Source: Ampullaceana balthica
Taxonomy: Eukaryota; Mollusca; Gastropoda; Lymnaeidae
Assembly: GCA_944989445.1 (NCBI GenBank)
Contig: CALYLW010000052.1
Coordinates: 1,027,058 to 1,091,057, forward strand
Direction: 5' to 3'
Length of the DNA stretch: 64,000 nt
The notes beneath the pieces were generated by a model. That model was not told where the DNA came from. It searched no databases and saw only the letters and a program-made list of their open reading frames with translations. This document shows positions 11,491-22,493 of the stretch, in pieces. The translations under genes and the position numbers were made by a program. Within the stretch, counting starts at the first letter, position 1, and each line of letters starts with the position of its first letter.

Positions 11491-11861
11491 GTGTGGCATA
11501 CTGTGTGGTACCATTCATTGCAGGTGTCACACTGGATGGCTCCTTGTTTGCTAGTGCATGTCATAATACAAATTTGGCATTTAGATGATACTGGGCCTGG
11601 GTTACGTTCTATGTCCCCGGAGAGGAGCAAAATTAAAATGAAGTGCTTTAGCCTAAATCTACATATTTTATATTTCCATTGTTTGAAGGTAATTTCCTTT
11701 ATTATGCTTAAGATAGAGGTGTAGTCAGTGTGCTTTGTGTTGTGGTGGTTTGTAATTATTGATATATTACTCTGATTTTTCGGATGTGTGTTGGTTGATG
11801 TTAATGCCCTTAGAAGTATTGTGGTTATTACTAAGCCTAAGATTAAGATTAAAATTCTCAT
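11491..11861 (-). pseudogene. LINE copy 1, N-terminus with 2A-like motif and PHD finger; endonuclease deleted
   Basis: From a methionine at 11861 the frame starts with a hydrophobic stretch (MRILILILGLVITTILLRAL, residues 1-20), reaches LLLSGDIERNPGP (residues 78-90), then a PHD-type zinc finger: CQIC, nine residues, CDTC, and WYHTVC. 2A peptides (D[V/I]ExNPGP) cause ribosome skipping, releasing the upstream peptide; 2A motifs at the N-terminus of non-LTR retrotransposons are known from several invertebrates. After the finger the sequence jumps directly to the NYRPVSL block of the RT, so the apurinic-type endonuclease domain is missing. The join is near 11490-11500. The open frame continues out of frame to 11430 and has no meaning there. 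Confidence 0.8.
11592..11618 (-). other. 2A-like ribosome-skipping motif
   Basis: Encodes GDIERNPGP preceded by a hydrophobic LILLLS run, the full 2A consensus with isoleucine in the variable position. By analogy with known 2As, the break would fall between the last glycine and proline. Confidence 0.85.
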
Positions 11862-12314
11862 TTTCGGGTTAGGCTAGGTTTAAGAGGGGAAGGCTTAAGA
11901 CCTAAGATATTATTATTATTATTATTATTATTATACTATTTTGTTAAAGGGTGTTTATTTGTTCTAATTTAACTAAGTTTAATTAAATTTAAGTTTGAAT
12001 TTATAAATTTATAACTTTATGAATTCTACAGCTAGTAATCTAAGTTAATTTGAAGGTTTATTGATGCTTTTTTTTATGTAAACAACAAAAATGGCCGCCT
12101 AACATAGGCATGGGTTTAGTAATTTTAGTATTAAATATCAAGGAATATACAAAATAATGTTATTAAACAGCTAAAAAAGTTTATTATTTGGTTAATTAAA
12201 GATTAGTTAAGTGTTTTGAAAAGGATTTAGTATTATGAATTATGAAAAATATGTGAAAATATATGAAAACTTAGCTCTAGTAGAAATGCGTGACGCTCAC
12301 AAACCGGAAGTCGT
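11862..12314 (-). other. probable LINE 5' UTR and boundary zone
   Basis: Upstream (minus strand) of the LINE first methionine. AT-rich, with an (ATT)n run at 11908-11934. I cannot fix the exact 5' end of the LINE; similarity to the hAT sister copy begins at about 12315. Confidence 0.4.
11908..11934. repeat. (ATT)n microsatellite
   Basis: About nine ATT repeats without interruption within the putative LINE 5' UTR. Confidence 0.9.
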
Positions 12315-13269
12315 ATTTGATGACGTTTTACATGACTTCACGCGTGTTAGCAGTTTTACGATATTAGAGTGCAGCCTTACACTAAAAACATAGTTATATG
12401 ACAAAAATATTGATTTGAAACATGATCATTTTCAAGTAGAAAATACGGCTTTTAAGGGGGGGGGGAGCTTTGTGACGCCATATTGAAGAATGTGTCTAAG
12501 TTTTTGTGACGAGGGGGGTGGGGGTGAAAAATCAGCCGAGATTGCGTGACGTCATTTGTGGACGGCACCTTAGGTCAATCATATGATGTTTTTTTAATAT
12601 AAATTTATAAACATGAATAAATAATTGTAAATTGAAACGAAGTAAAGGTGGGGGAACATTTTTACCGTGGCATGCCCTATTTATGTAAGCAGTATTAAAA
12701 GAAGCCGCATAAGATGATTTACCTATAAATACACATGACACATAAATAAAAAAATACAAGATACTTTTTTAAAGGTCACAAGAAAGTTATTGAGGTCACA
12801 GGTTCCCCCTCCCCCCACCAAATGAGACAAAACATATTCAAAATTTATAACCAAAAAACATTACCAATTAATATGTTTTTATTTTTAATTTAAAAATATA
12901 TGATTTTTTTTATAAACAAAGAAATTGTATACATTAGTATGTAAACATATTTATACATTTAATTTTACTTACCTAACTTTCATAGTAGCAAAATCGTGTT
13001 TTATGCTATCAAAATTTAAATTATTTGTAATATCTTATTCTAAGGACAATAATCACTCATTGTAATACTTGTTTAGCAACTTCAGTTTGGAGAAGCTCCT
13101 TTCACAACTAGATACTCTGATGGCAAATTGTTAAAAAAAAATCTTAGCTAAATTAGATTATTGGGTACAGAATTTTCCAGTCTAAACTGTTGAATATATT
13201 TTAATAGATCAAGGGGGCATTTTCCCTCGTTTTTCTAACATAAGCCTCTTCTTGTAGCGTAGTTACAGC

Positions 13270-13456
13270 CAGGGCTGGTCTTAGGCCACTGCAACCTATG
13301 CGGCCGCAGTTGGCCCCACGCTTTCATAGGCTCCACTTATCTTAATTTTTACTTATTATCCTTATTAATACCTTATCCCTATCCAAACTGTGCCCCGCGC
13401 AATCCTTTTCCAATACTAAGCCGCATAGGGCCCCGCAATTGCTATGACCGGGCCTG
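13270..13456. mobile_element. 187 bp hAT-like MITE
   Basis: Inverted termini: CAGGGCTGGTCTTAGGC at the left, and at the right the complement of CAGGCCCGGTCATAGC; both arms also contain CTATGCGG. The other hAT copy has an uninterrupted GGTACAGCCATAAAAACCT at the same place (23609-23627), a natural empty site. The flanking GTTACAGC and TGTACAAC look like a decayed 8 bp target duplication. Confidence 0.8.
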
Positions 13457-13519
13457 TGTACAACCATAAAAACCTAGATTCTTTTCTTTCAATATTGAAC
13501 TGTTCTTTATCAATGTCAA

Positions 13520-15736
13520 TCTATCTATATATATATAAATCAATGTATGTATGTATGTATGCATGTCTGTTATAGCTGACTAAACCATTCATCCGATCGC
13601 CATGAAACTTTTGGAGACTTTTGAGTACGCTCCAGGGATGGAAGTAGGCTACTTTTTTTTCAAAATGTAACACTCATCGGGCGCCGGGGGCCTATAATGA
13701 GAATTTTTTCTTATATGAGCTATATATAAAAATTAGTTTAGGGCTTAGCTGCTTGGAAAATGAATGGATCTTGACCAAACTTGGTACATAACAACTTGAT
13801 AGCCTATATTAAAGTATCATATGGCATTGAACTCCTAATGTCCGTTCCTTCGGGGCCGGGGGCCCAAAATCTTAATTTTTGTAAGCGTTAAATACTTTAT
13901 TCCCGTTAGCTGACTATACCATTCATTCGGTCGCCATGAAACTTTTGGAGACTTTTGAGTACGCTCCCGGGATGGAAATATGCTACTTTTTTTCAAAATT
14001 TAACACTCATGGGGCGCCGGGCGCCCATAATGAGAATTTTTTCTTATATGAGCTATATAAAAATTAGTTTAGGGCTTAGCTGCTTGGAAAATGAATGGAT
14101 CTTTACCAAACTTGGTACATAACAACTTGATAGCCAACATTAAAGTACCATATGGCATTGAACACCTAATGTCCGTTCCTTCGGGGCCGGGGGCCCAAAA
14201 TCTTCTTTTTTTGTAAGCGTTCAATACTTTATTCCCGTTATGATTTACACGATCTTGAAAAGCATTGACTAATATATCTATCATGATCCAGATTGAAATG
14301 AACAGGTATTTTAAATTGTATTTCTTGCACCGATTGGGCCCGGGGGCCCTTAATGTTGTTTTTTCTAATCTTATATCTATATATATATAAATAAAGTATA
14401 TATGTATGTATGTATGCATGTCTTGTATAGCTGACTAAACCATTCATCCGATCGCCATGAAACTTTTGGAGACTTTTGAGTACGCTCCTGGGATGGTCAC
14501 TGGCTACTACTTTTTTTCAAAATTTAACACTCATGGGGCGCCGGGGGCCCATAAAATGATTTATTTTCTTATATATATGAGCTATATAAAAATTAGTTTA
14601 AACGTTAGCTATTAGGTAAATTGATGGATCTTAACCAAACTTTGTATATAACAACTTGGTAGCCAATATAGAAATACTAAAGGGACTAATTTCCTAATGC
14701 CAATTTCTTCGGGACTGGGGGCCCAAAATGTCTTAATTCATAAACGTTTAATATTTTATTCCCCATTCAATTATTAAAGATCTTGAAAAATATAGATAAA
14801 TATATCCACAATTAAATTGATTGAAATAAACAGGCGTTTTGAACTTGACATCTTGCACTAAATGGGCCCCGGGGCCCTTAATGTCGTTTTTTGCTTTTAT
14901 GAGATAAATAAAAATGAGTTTATGCGTTAACTACTGAGTAAATGAATCGATCTTAACCAAACTTGGTATATAAAAACTTGGTAGCCCATATTAAAATAAC
15001 AAAGGGCACTGCACTTCTAATTTTTAATTGTTCAGGGCGGGGGCCCCAAATGTATTTTTTCGTATGTGTTTGAGATATTATTTCCCATTCTATTTTAACG
15101 ATCTTAAGAAATATATCAATGATGAGACTGAATTAAAATGAACAGCATTTTGAAATTTACATCTTACATCGAATGGGCCGGGGGTCCCAAATGTCTTTTT
15201 TTGTGTATACTCTAAGATATTATTTCCCACTCAGTTTTCTAACGATCTTGAGAAATATATCCATGATTAAAATGAATTTAAATGAACATGTTTTCAAAAT
15301 GTACATCTTGAATTGAACGGGCCTGGGGGCCCCTTAATGTAGTTTTCCTTATATCTACATACATATAAAAATTAGTTTAGGTGTTAGATAATGAGAAAAT
15401 AAATGGATTTAGACCAAACGCGGTATATAAAAACTTAAAATCCTATATTAAATTTCTATAGGGCACTGATCTCATAATGTCCATTTCATCGAGGCTAGGG
15501 GCCCTAAATGTGTTTTTACTAAATTTTTAATATTGTATTCCCCATTCAATTTTACACGATATTGAGAAATATAGATACATATATTTATATTTTTGTTATG
15601 AAATTGATTGAAATGAACAGATTTTCGAAATTCATATTTTAAACTGATGGGCCTGGTGACCGTTAATGTAATTTATTTTTTATCTATATATATTCCTTTT
15701 TACTGAGATCGTTGCAACGCACGACGGGTCTGCTAG
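13520..15736 (+). mobile_element. Helitron D
   Basis: Starts with TCTATCTATATATATATAAA and ends with CGTTGCAACGCACGACGGGT, CTG and CTAG (15733-15736). Its 3' end is nearly identical to that of Helitron C. It was inserted between A13519 and T15737 in the hAT copy; the sister hAT (around 23668) has no insertion there. The body alternates GGGCCC-type palindromic blocks with lines related to ACCAAACTTGGTATATAA. No protein is encoded. A second copy of the 5' terminus begins at 14376, in the same orientation. Confidence 0.85.
14376..14520 (+). repeat. internal duplicate of the Helitron 5' end
   Basis: TCTATATATATATAAATA, then TATGTATGTATGTATGCATG, TATAGCTGACTAAACCATTC and CATGAAACTTTTGGAG repeat the start of Helitron D almost exactly, about 856 bases downstream. 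Confidence 0.8.
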
Positions 15737-16964
15737 TAAATAAATAAATTTGATGATAGAAATCTTCATTTAGTAGGTTACATGGTATTATGCACGAATA
15801 TTTTCTTGCAAGGACATGCAACTCATAAGCGCATTCTTTTATTTTATTTTATAATTCCATCCATGGATAAAAACAATTATCGTTGCACTTCTTGTTCTAA
15901 AGATAGAACCACGTCTTCTGAATTTTCCCCACTCATATTTTTTCTCCTTCTAACTCGGCGTTCAGTTGATATCTCCAACTCTCTAAAACAGCGTTCTGTA
16001 TGAGCGCATATCTTTGTTCCATGAAATGGGTTTGCATTAAATTTAAAAAGAGACGGGTTCCCATAATTTGAGATAACAAAGAAAAGAAAAAGATTGCTTT
16101 GAACTGAATAAAATACCAGCATCTGATCTCGTTTTAACAGTTACTCCTTCAGATGTCAATTTTTACCAGATGCTTCTAATTTTAAAGAATGTCTTTTCGA
16201 AATTATTTATGTTATTGTGATGTTTATTAACGGAGAAAATTTGAATATGTGCATGTTCTTGCCATAAATCTTAATAATTTTCCATAAAATAGACGAATTA
16301 AAATATTTACACATTACTTTAATTGGATAGGCGTAACATTTTTAAGGAATAACCGTATTTTAATGAAAAAAAACAAATTGTGTGTGCTACTTTAATGCAA
16401 TAAAAACAAAATAAATTTAATTTTTAGTAAGTTACCTTAAAATGATTTTCTTAAAACTGAAACAGTAATATAAATTACTGCTTGCAAGTTAAACACAATA
16501 TTTGAACAACCATGCCATGTAGTTACCTATTAGAGCATCATTCTGCGCATGTCGAAATTCCACGCAAAAATTGTCGTAGCGATATTAATATTGCATATAT
16601 TCGGCCCAGAGGTGATGTATTTTTGTTGTAGTTTTTTGTGTGTGCAGTTTTATTATAAAAGCGCCATCTGTGACGATTACCGCTTAATTTTCCAAACAAA
16701 TCGATACCTTTTTTGAGCGCTTTTAAATTTTTGAACGGTTTTGCTTTAGTTATAACAACCACTATGTAATCAAACAAATGTTGCGCGAATCCGTTAAATA
16801 AGACTCGAATTTAAAAATATGTTTGATTAACCTTGGTTTTCCCCCTTCAAAAAAAGGGTGGTTGTCGGAAATGGCTTTACTTTTTTAAATGCCCACAAAT
16901 GCCGCTCTCTAAATGTGTGCCGCCCGGGGCGGACCGCCCCCGCCACCCCCTAGCTATGCCACTG

Positions 16965-17313
16965 GGTGATACCATGAGCTACCACATTGGTTAACACCAA
17001 TCCCAGTGACGCCTCTGGTTGAGACTATACCCTGTTTAATACCATTTCTTATAATAAATATAAGTATTTTAATGCTGAAACCAATTCCACCTCACATTTA
17101 TTAAAATAACGTTTACATTATCACATCTGAATTGCCGTCAATGTGGGAGAGTTGGGACAAAAGTACCACTCTCTGGATATTTGAATCTAATGGACTAATA
17201 TCTGTTTTGTAATGAAAAGAATACACACATTATTTTGTTCTTTTAACAATTTCTGGATTATAATTTCATAATTACTTGGATTTTGGATTATTTTCCGCTG
17301 TGTACGTGATAAA
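16965..17313. other. intergenic, nothing recognised
   Basis: AT-rich sequence between the hAT right end and the SINE tail. No convincing open frame, repeat or RNA. Confidence 0.6.
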
Positions 17314-17326
17314 ACTTATCTTAACT

Positions 17327-17357
<31 letters not shown>

Positions 17358-17590
17358 TACAGACGCTCCTTCTATACAGAAGATAATTGCGTCCACAGAC
17401 CATGACAAATGATCTGTTGGCAAGTGATGCAGCGCTCACAGGCCACGGCTTTGTGGGTTTTACGCATTACCCAACCGCCTAACTAGTGTTAGGTACCCAT
17501 TCGGAGCTGGGCCCTTGCCGTCACAGGGATTCGAACCCGTGACCATCGGTACGCCAGTCGAGCGCGCTGCTACTCGACCACCGCGTATGC
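17314..17590 (-). mobile_element. tRNA-derived SINE with LINE-like 3' tail
   Basis: On the minus strand the first ~75 bases form a tRNA-like head: A box TGGTCGAGTAG (17570-17580) and B box GGTTCGAATCC (17527-17537), an internal RNA polymerase III promoter. The acceptor ends do not pair, so it is not a functional tRNA. A central ~110 base body (GGGTACCTAACACTAGTTAG, CACAAAGCCGTGGCC) follows. The last part, GGACGCAATTATC, a TTCTGTATAGAA hairpin and GAGCGTCTGTATA, then GATAAGATAAG repeats, matches the 3' end of the LINE copies in this window. SINEs borrow their partner LINE's enzyme through such a shared tail. Confidence 0.85.
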
Positions 17591-17957
17591 ACAAATAAAA
17601 TCATCTACATTTTATTTATTTTTTAAAATATATAAATTAAAATTTTCATAGTTTTATTAAAGTTTTAAATATGCTTTTTCATAGAATCATGACCAGAATT
17701 TATAAAGGCGAAATAAAGAACTATTTAATGCTGGCAAAGTGAATATGCTTGCAAATCACTTAAAAGCATGTTTAAAAGTTTAAGTTTCATGTGCTGAAAT
17801 AAATCAAAATGAAATTATTTCACAAGTAAGAAAAATAAAAGTACAATAAACATGGCATAACAAGAAAACTCCCTGTAAGTTTGACCTCAAGACTTTGGAT
17901 AACTTTATTTTGGTTAACAACTTCTGCCTTTAATCATTCTCATTATTGCATTCAATA
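17591..17957. other. AT-rich spacer, nothing recognised
   Basis: AT-rich, no open frame or repeat that I can name, up to the LINE copy 2 truncation point. Confidence 0.5.
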
Positions 17958-19250
17958 TTTTTACTAGAACACATAATATGTAATAGAATAGTTAATCACC
18001 TAGACAAACATAATGCCCTATTATTCCCACATCAACACGGCTTTAGGAAAAACAGATACACAATTAATAGGTTTAATAGATGAACTATCAAAAGTCTTAG
18101 ACAATAATAATCAAATATATACAATATTACTAGACTTCTCAAAAGCATTTGACAAAGTTCACAACTTTGGTTTACTCAAAAAACTTAACTACTTTGGAAT
18201 ATCAGGTCCCTTATATCACTGGATCCAAGACTTCCTTTTGGGTAGAAAGCAACCTGTAATTATTAATGGATCTAAATTTGCACCAATTTCGGTTAACTCA
18301 GGAGTTCCACAAGGAACTATGTTGGTTACCCTACTCTTTTTAATTTATATACATTATTTACCCAACAACATATTAACAGTAACAAAAGTTAGGTTATTTG
18401 CAGATTATTGTATAATCTCTAGAACAATTAAATCAGAACAAGATATCAAAATCTTACAGAAGGACTTAGATGAATTGATAAAATGGGAAACTAACTGGAG
18501 TATGAGTTTCCACCCAAAAAAGTGTCAACTGTTAAGAGTAACAAAAAAAGAAACAAATAAATTCAAAATATTTCATTTTTGGAGAAGAACTAATCCAACT
18601 TAAAGATGCAAAATACTTAGGAATAATAATAAATGAGAAACTCTCATGGACTCCCCATGTCAATGAAGTTATTAAACAAATTAAACAAACCTTAGGCTTT
18701 ATAAAAAGAAACTTTCTACAGATGAAATAATAATATTAAACTAAAATGCTATATAGACTTCACTTTGGTGAGACCTGTACTAGAATATGCATCTTCTGTA
18801 TGGGACCCATCAACCAAAGAAAACATTGATAAACTAGAACAAATAAAAAAAAAGAGCTGCCAGATTCATTACTGGAGAATATTCAAAACTGACAAGAAAA
18901 ACAGCATTAAATCATTCAACTTTGAAACACTAGAGGATAGAAGAACCAAGAGTAAAGTAGTAATAATACATACAGCAATTAATTCTCATTTAGAAATACA
19001 TCACAATGATACCTTAATACAACCCTCAGATAGACATAAGGATAAAAACACCTTTCTTATTCCATATGCAAGAACAAACACATACAAATTCTCGTTCTTC
19101 CCGTCTGGAAATCTTGCGAAGAAACCAGGGAAACCAACACTTAATCAAAATCAAAACTCTAATAAGAATGCAGGACTAGATACGAACCTCAATAAAAATG
19201 TAGGACGCAATAATCTTCTGGAGCGTCTGTAACAGATAAGATCCGATAAG
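17958..19250 (+). pseudogene. LINE copy 2, RT and 3' UTR (5'-truncated)
   Basis: Plus-strand copy of the same LINE family. It begins inside the RT (HIICNRIVNHLDKHNA), continues through DTQLIGLIDELSKV, LLDFSKAFDKVHNF, NYFGISGPLYHWIQDFL, VNSGVPQGTMLVTLL and VRLFADYCIISRT, and after frameshifts near 18550 and 18720 into VRPVLEYASSVWDPSTKEN and the 3' part. The catalytic FADD is FADY here, which would abolish catalysis even without the frameshifts. The 3' UTR GGACGCAATAATCTTCTGG lacks about eight bases of the tail hairpin, followed by GATAAGATCCGATAAG. The start is a typical 5' truncation. Confidence 0.9.
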
Positions 19251-20315
19251 AACTCATTCGTGGATGCTAAAGAACGAGGGCAAACAAATCATAATTTATC
19301 AGATTTCTGAAATTAGTGAAGAATTCTTTTTAAGTGCACCAACCCTGTCAAATATACTGTCTGGTTTTTGTTAAAGCCTGTGAACTTTGGCCTCAATAAA
19401 GGCATTTACACAGATGTAGACGCTATGCGTTGTGCAATAACGGAGTGACCAGTTCTAACTTTAGCTGCTGCTTCTTCATACAATTCACCTGCAACTGAGG
19501 CACTTCATTTAGCTGCATCTTCTTCGGACTGTCCAGATACATCAGCGTCTCACATGCAAATATTCCATTCTTCAAACCCCAACTAATCACTGTCTAAATC
19601 GCAAGTGATTGTTTCACAACTACCCTAAAGAAAAACCAAGTTCAAAAATACTACAAAGAAAAGAAATCAATTTTTTTGCAAAATCACCACCTTAAATCAA
19701 AAGATTTCAGCCAGGCGTGTCGTGACCTGTAAATAAGAGGTAAATGATGTCTGACCAACGCCGCGTAGCAGTTTAGAATTACCGCGTGGCAAGTTTTGTA
19801 AAAGAAAAAAATAGTCCACAAAATATTGATGCTCAGCAGCTTTGCACACTTAAATTTCTTTACTTTGCACGCCAAAAAAAACATCAACTGTTTCATAATG
19901 ATAATAGTGACTCTGACATGGACTTTGACATTAGCAATGATGATTTAGTTGATTTTAAAATGGTTTTGCTTATTATAATATTATATACATTAAATATTGT
20001 CTGTTCCCTGACAAATACAACAGAATAAAAGGTATTAGAATATGGGTACATTTTTTTAATGCATGTTATTATTTTAGTTAGATGACCATTTCTTCCACCC
20101 TACATAGTCATCATTTTGAAATAAAATAATTAAATACTACTAAACTTAAGTAACTTTTAGTGGTAAATAATAGGGTTATTCAGAGCACAAATGGGCTGAC
20201 GTTTACCAAGCCAAATTCGATGCTCGTAAATTTATATTTGTTTACACTAGCTGCATTCTTTGACTGTTGTTTGTTTGGTGGCCCGTGGACCCTTTATCCC
20301 GATTCTGTCCTAATT
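19251..20315. other. unassigned region with possible decayed coding sequence
   Basis: A minus-strand reading of ~19400-19560 gives SVAGELYEEAAAKVRTGHSV, which looks protein-like but is broken by stops and I do not recognise it. A plus-strand frame at 19786-20028 encodes 80 residues including NDNSDSDMDFDISNDDLVDF followed by a hydrophobic tail; no family is recognised and no splice or promoter signals support it. Possibly remnants of a transposon host protein. Confidence 0.3.
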
Positions 20316-20865
20316 CTTATCTTATCTTATCCGTTTACAGACGCTCCTTCTATACAGAAGATTATTGCGTCCTACGCTTATCTATGGTTTGTGTTTAGTC
20401 CTGCATTTTTATTAGAGATTTAAATGCTGATAAAGTGTTGGTTTTCCTGGATTCTTCAGGCAACCCATTCCACGCCCGAATTCCGGACGGGAAGAAGGAA
20501 AACTTGTATGTGTTTGTTCTTGCATACGGAATAAGAAAGGTGTTTTTATCCTTATGTCTATCTGAGGGTTGTATTAAGTTATCTTTGTGTTGTATTTCTA
20601 AATTAGAATTAATTGCTTTATGTATGATTACTACTTTGCTCTTGGTTCTTCTATCCTCTAGTGTTTCAAGGTTTAATGATTTAACTAATGGTGTTATTCT
20701 TGTCAGTTTCGAATATTCTCCACTAATGAATCTGGCAGCTCTTTTTTTTTATTTGTTCTAGTTTATCAATGTTTTCTTTGGTTGATGGGTCCCATACAGA
20801 AGATGCATATTCTAGTACAGGTCTCACCAAAGTGAGGTAGCATTTTAGTTTTATATCTCGATTTT
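20316..20865 (-). mobile_element. LINE copy 3, 3' fragment
   Basis: A near-duplicate of 1903-2440: the same RT C-terminal coding sequence on the minus strand, with a frame break in a T-run around 20742, and the 3' UTR with its full tail hairpin (TTCTGTATAGAA) and GATAAGATAAGATAAG. Its 5' truncation lies at almost the same place as the point where copy 1 was cut by the Helitron (after TTTTATAT on the plus strand), though here unrelated sequence follows. Confidence 0.85.
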
Positions 20866-21094
20866 AAATTATTCTAGATTATTCTATGGCTATTTTAATT
20901 TTAGATAGCTGTTTTTCTTTTCAATGGATTTAAAATGGGGCAACTTTTTAAACGTTTATGCAGCGATTTCATGATAATTTCAATATGGTCTTCAGCGGCG
21001 TAACAACGGGTTGGCATCGGGGCAGTTGCCAAGGGCGCCAGCTCAAAAGGGCGCCACTAAATCTCTAATTTTTAAATGTGTATTTAAATAAATA

Positions 21095-22080
21095 CAGTCG
21101 GACCCCTCTAAGTCGAACTCAATAGGACCCGGAAAACAAATCGACTTAAGGAGTTTTCGAGTTAAGGAAAATGGTGTAATAGGCGCCAATTAATCAAGGA
21201 CAATGTAGATATTGAGGGGTGGGCTAACAGCCATACCGGCTAGTAGGCTTGACAGGAAAGAGAGGCGGTGTCTATGTTTCATATGAAAGGAAGCCAACTT
21301 GCTTTGACATGCCGACACAAGCCCGTGAGAAGAGACGCCTTCCCTCCTCACTCCACTCCATATTCCCTCCACAAAGGGATGGGGGGAGTAAGGTTTTTCT
21401 TTTTAAAAAGAGTCACAGCATGCAGCAGAGGGACGCGAATTAGTTACCACTCCCTTTTCTTGTCTTTGTCATTTTTTGTACTTGCAAGTCCCTCGTGGAA
21501 TGCACTAAGACAGGGGTCGGGAAACCATGGCTCGCGAGCCAGGTGTGGCTCTATTGGTGGCTGCATCTGGCTCTCAGACGAATGTTCGATTTTTAAAAAA
21601 ACACGTTTATTAAGATTCCTTTGATTTACATCTTAGTTGCATATAAAATACAGCATAACAATGTTATTAAAAAGAATTCAGATACATAATTAGTGTACTT
21701 TTAGTGTTGAAATTACACAAAATGCACACATTTATTTGAGTTTTTAGTTTTAAACATAATGTATGGCTCTCACAGAATTACTTTGGAAATATGTGGTGTT
21801 TATGGCTCTCTCAGGCAAAAGTTTCCCGACCCCTGCACTAAGATAATAATTTACGTCTATTTACGTGGCTCTACGGCACATGTGTTTTCTGAAATGTTTT
21901 TTCAGACTAATAACCCGAACGCTTTGGAAAATTCAATTAAGAGAGGTTGAAAGCTAAAAATCTTGAAGTTAAGGAGATCTAAAATACACTACTCTTATGG
22001 AATGTAGCCGGGACCTAACAATTAATTCGATATAGGGAGGTTTTCAGCTTAGGGAAGTTCGACTTAGCGACGCCCGACTG
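21095..22080. mobile_element. Tc1/mariner (pogo/Tigger-like) non-autonomous element
   Basis: Terminal inverted repeats: CAGTCGGACCCCTCTAAGTC at the left, and at the right the complement of CAGTCGGGCGTCGCTAAGTC. It is flanked by TA on both sides (21093-21094 and 22081-22082), the standard target duplication. Subterminal GAACTCAATAGGACCCGG recalls pogo-type ends. The body has no transposase. Short open frames at 21190-21624 overlap on both strands and look non-coding. A hAT MITE is nested at 21511-21835. Confidence 0.85.
21511..21835. mobile_element. 325 bp hAT MITE with perfect 8 bp target duplication
   Basis: Perfect 15 bp inverted ends CAGGGGTCGGGAAAC and its complement, with GGCTCGCGAGCC just inside the left end. 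The flanks CACTAAGA at 21503-21510 and 21836-21843 are identical, the 8 bp duplication made by hAT transposases. It inserted into the pogo-like element, so it is the younger of the two. Confidence 0.95.
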
Positions 22081-22493
22081 TATTTCACTTTTATCCTCGA
22101 TAACAAAAAAGTGAATAATTAATTATATTTAAATATATTTCATTTAAACCATTATACTAATTTGTATTATGTGTGTAGCCTATTCTGTTTTAATATTATC
22201 ATACAAATGCCAATATGATTTTACAGTCTTTTTAAAAAAAAGAAAAATCTTACTATCCCCATCCCACTGTCAAGGGAGTAAAGTTGGGGAGGGGAGAGAA
22301 GGTGTATCCTTGCAAAAATATCCCGTTTTATCCCCCAATTTATTTGATATTATTTAGTAAATAATAAACTGCAAATTAGTATTACTCTTGTCTTATGCAT
22401 TTTTATATTCACGTTGTATGGCTGTCACTGTAAGACAACGGCGTAGCTAGAACTTTTGCCGCCCGGGGCGGTCTCTAATTTTCCGCCCTTTTT

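Larger units (their letters stand above)
12315..16964. mobile_element. hAT element copy 1, left-truncated, interrupted twice
   Basis: Collinear with the better-bounded copy at 22436-24412: matching blocks include GTGACGAGGGG, TTATGTAAGCAGTA, GGAGAAGCTCCTTTCA, CTGTTCTTTATCAATGTCA and CATTTAGTAGGTTACATGG. The right end is GCCGCCCGGGGCGG followed by CCCCTAGCTATGCCACTG at 16947-16964, a hAT-style terminal inverted repeat. The left end is missing. Minus-strand coding remnants include ERSFSKLKL (near 13080-13110) of the hAT dimerisation domain. Two later insertions sit inside: a 187 bp MITE (13270-13456) and Helitron D (13520-15736). The frames at 15877-16122 and 16538-16777 (minus) lie in the degraded transposase region and are not intact genes. 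Confidence 0.75.

Noticed and set aside
17510..17590. Functional tRNA gene on the minus strand
   Set aside because: A and B boxes are present, but the acceptor ends do not pair and the sequence continues into a SINE body and LINE-like tail.
21190..21624. Overlapping frames on both strands inside the pogo-like element
   Set aside because: They overlap each other, cross into the hAT MITE and match no transposase motif.
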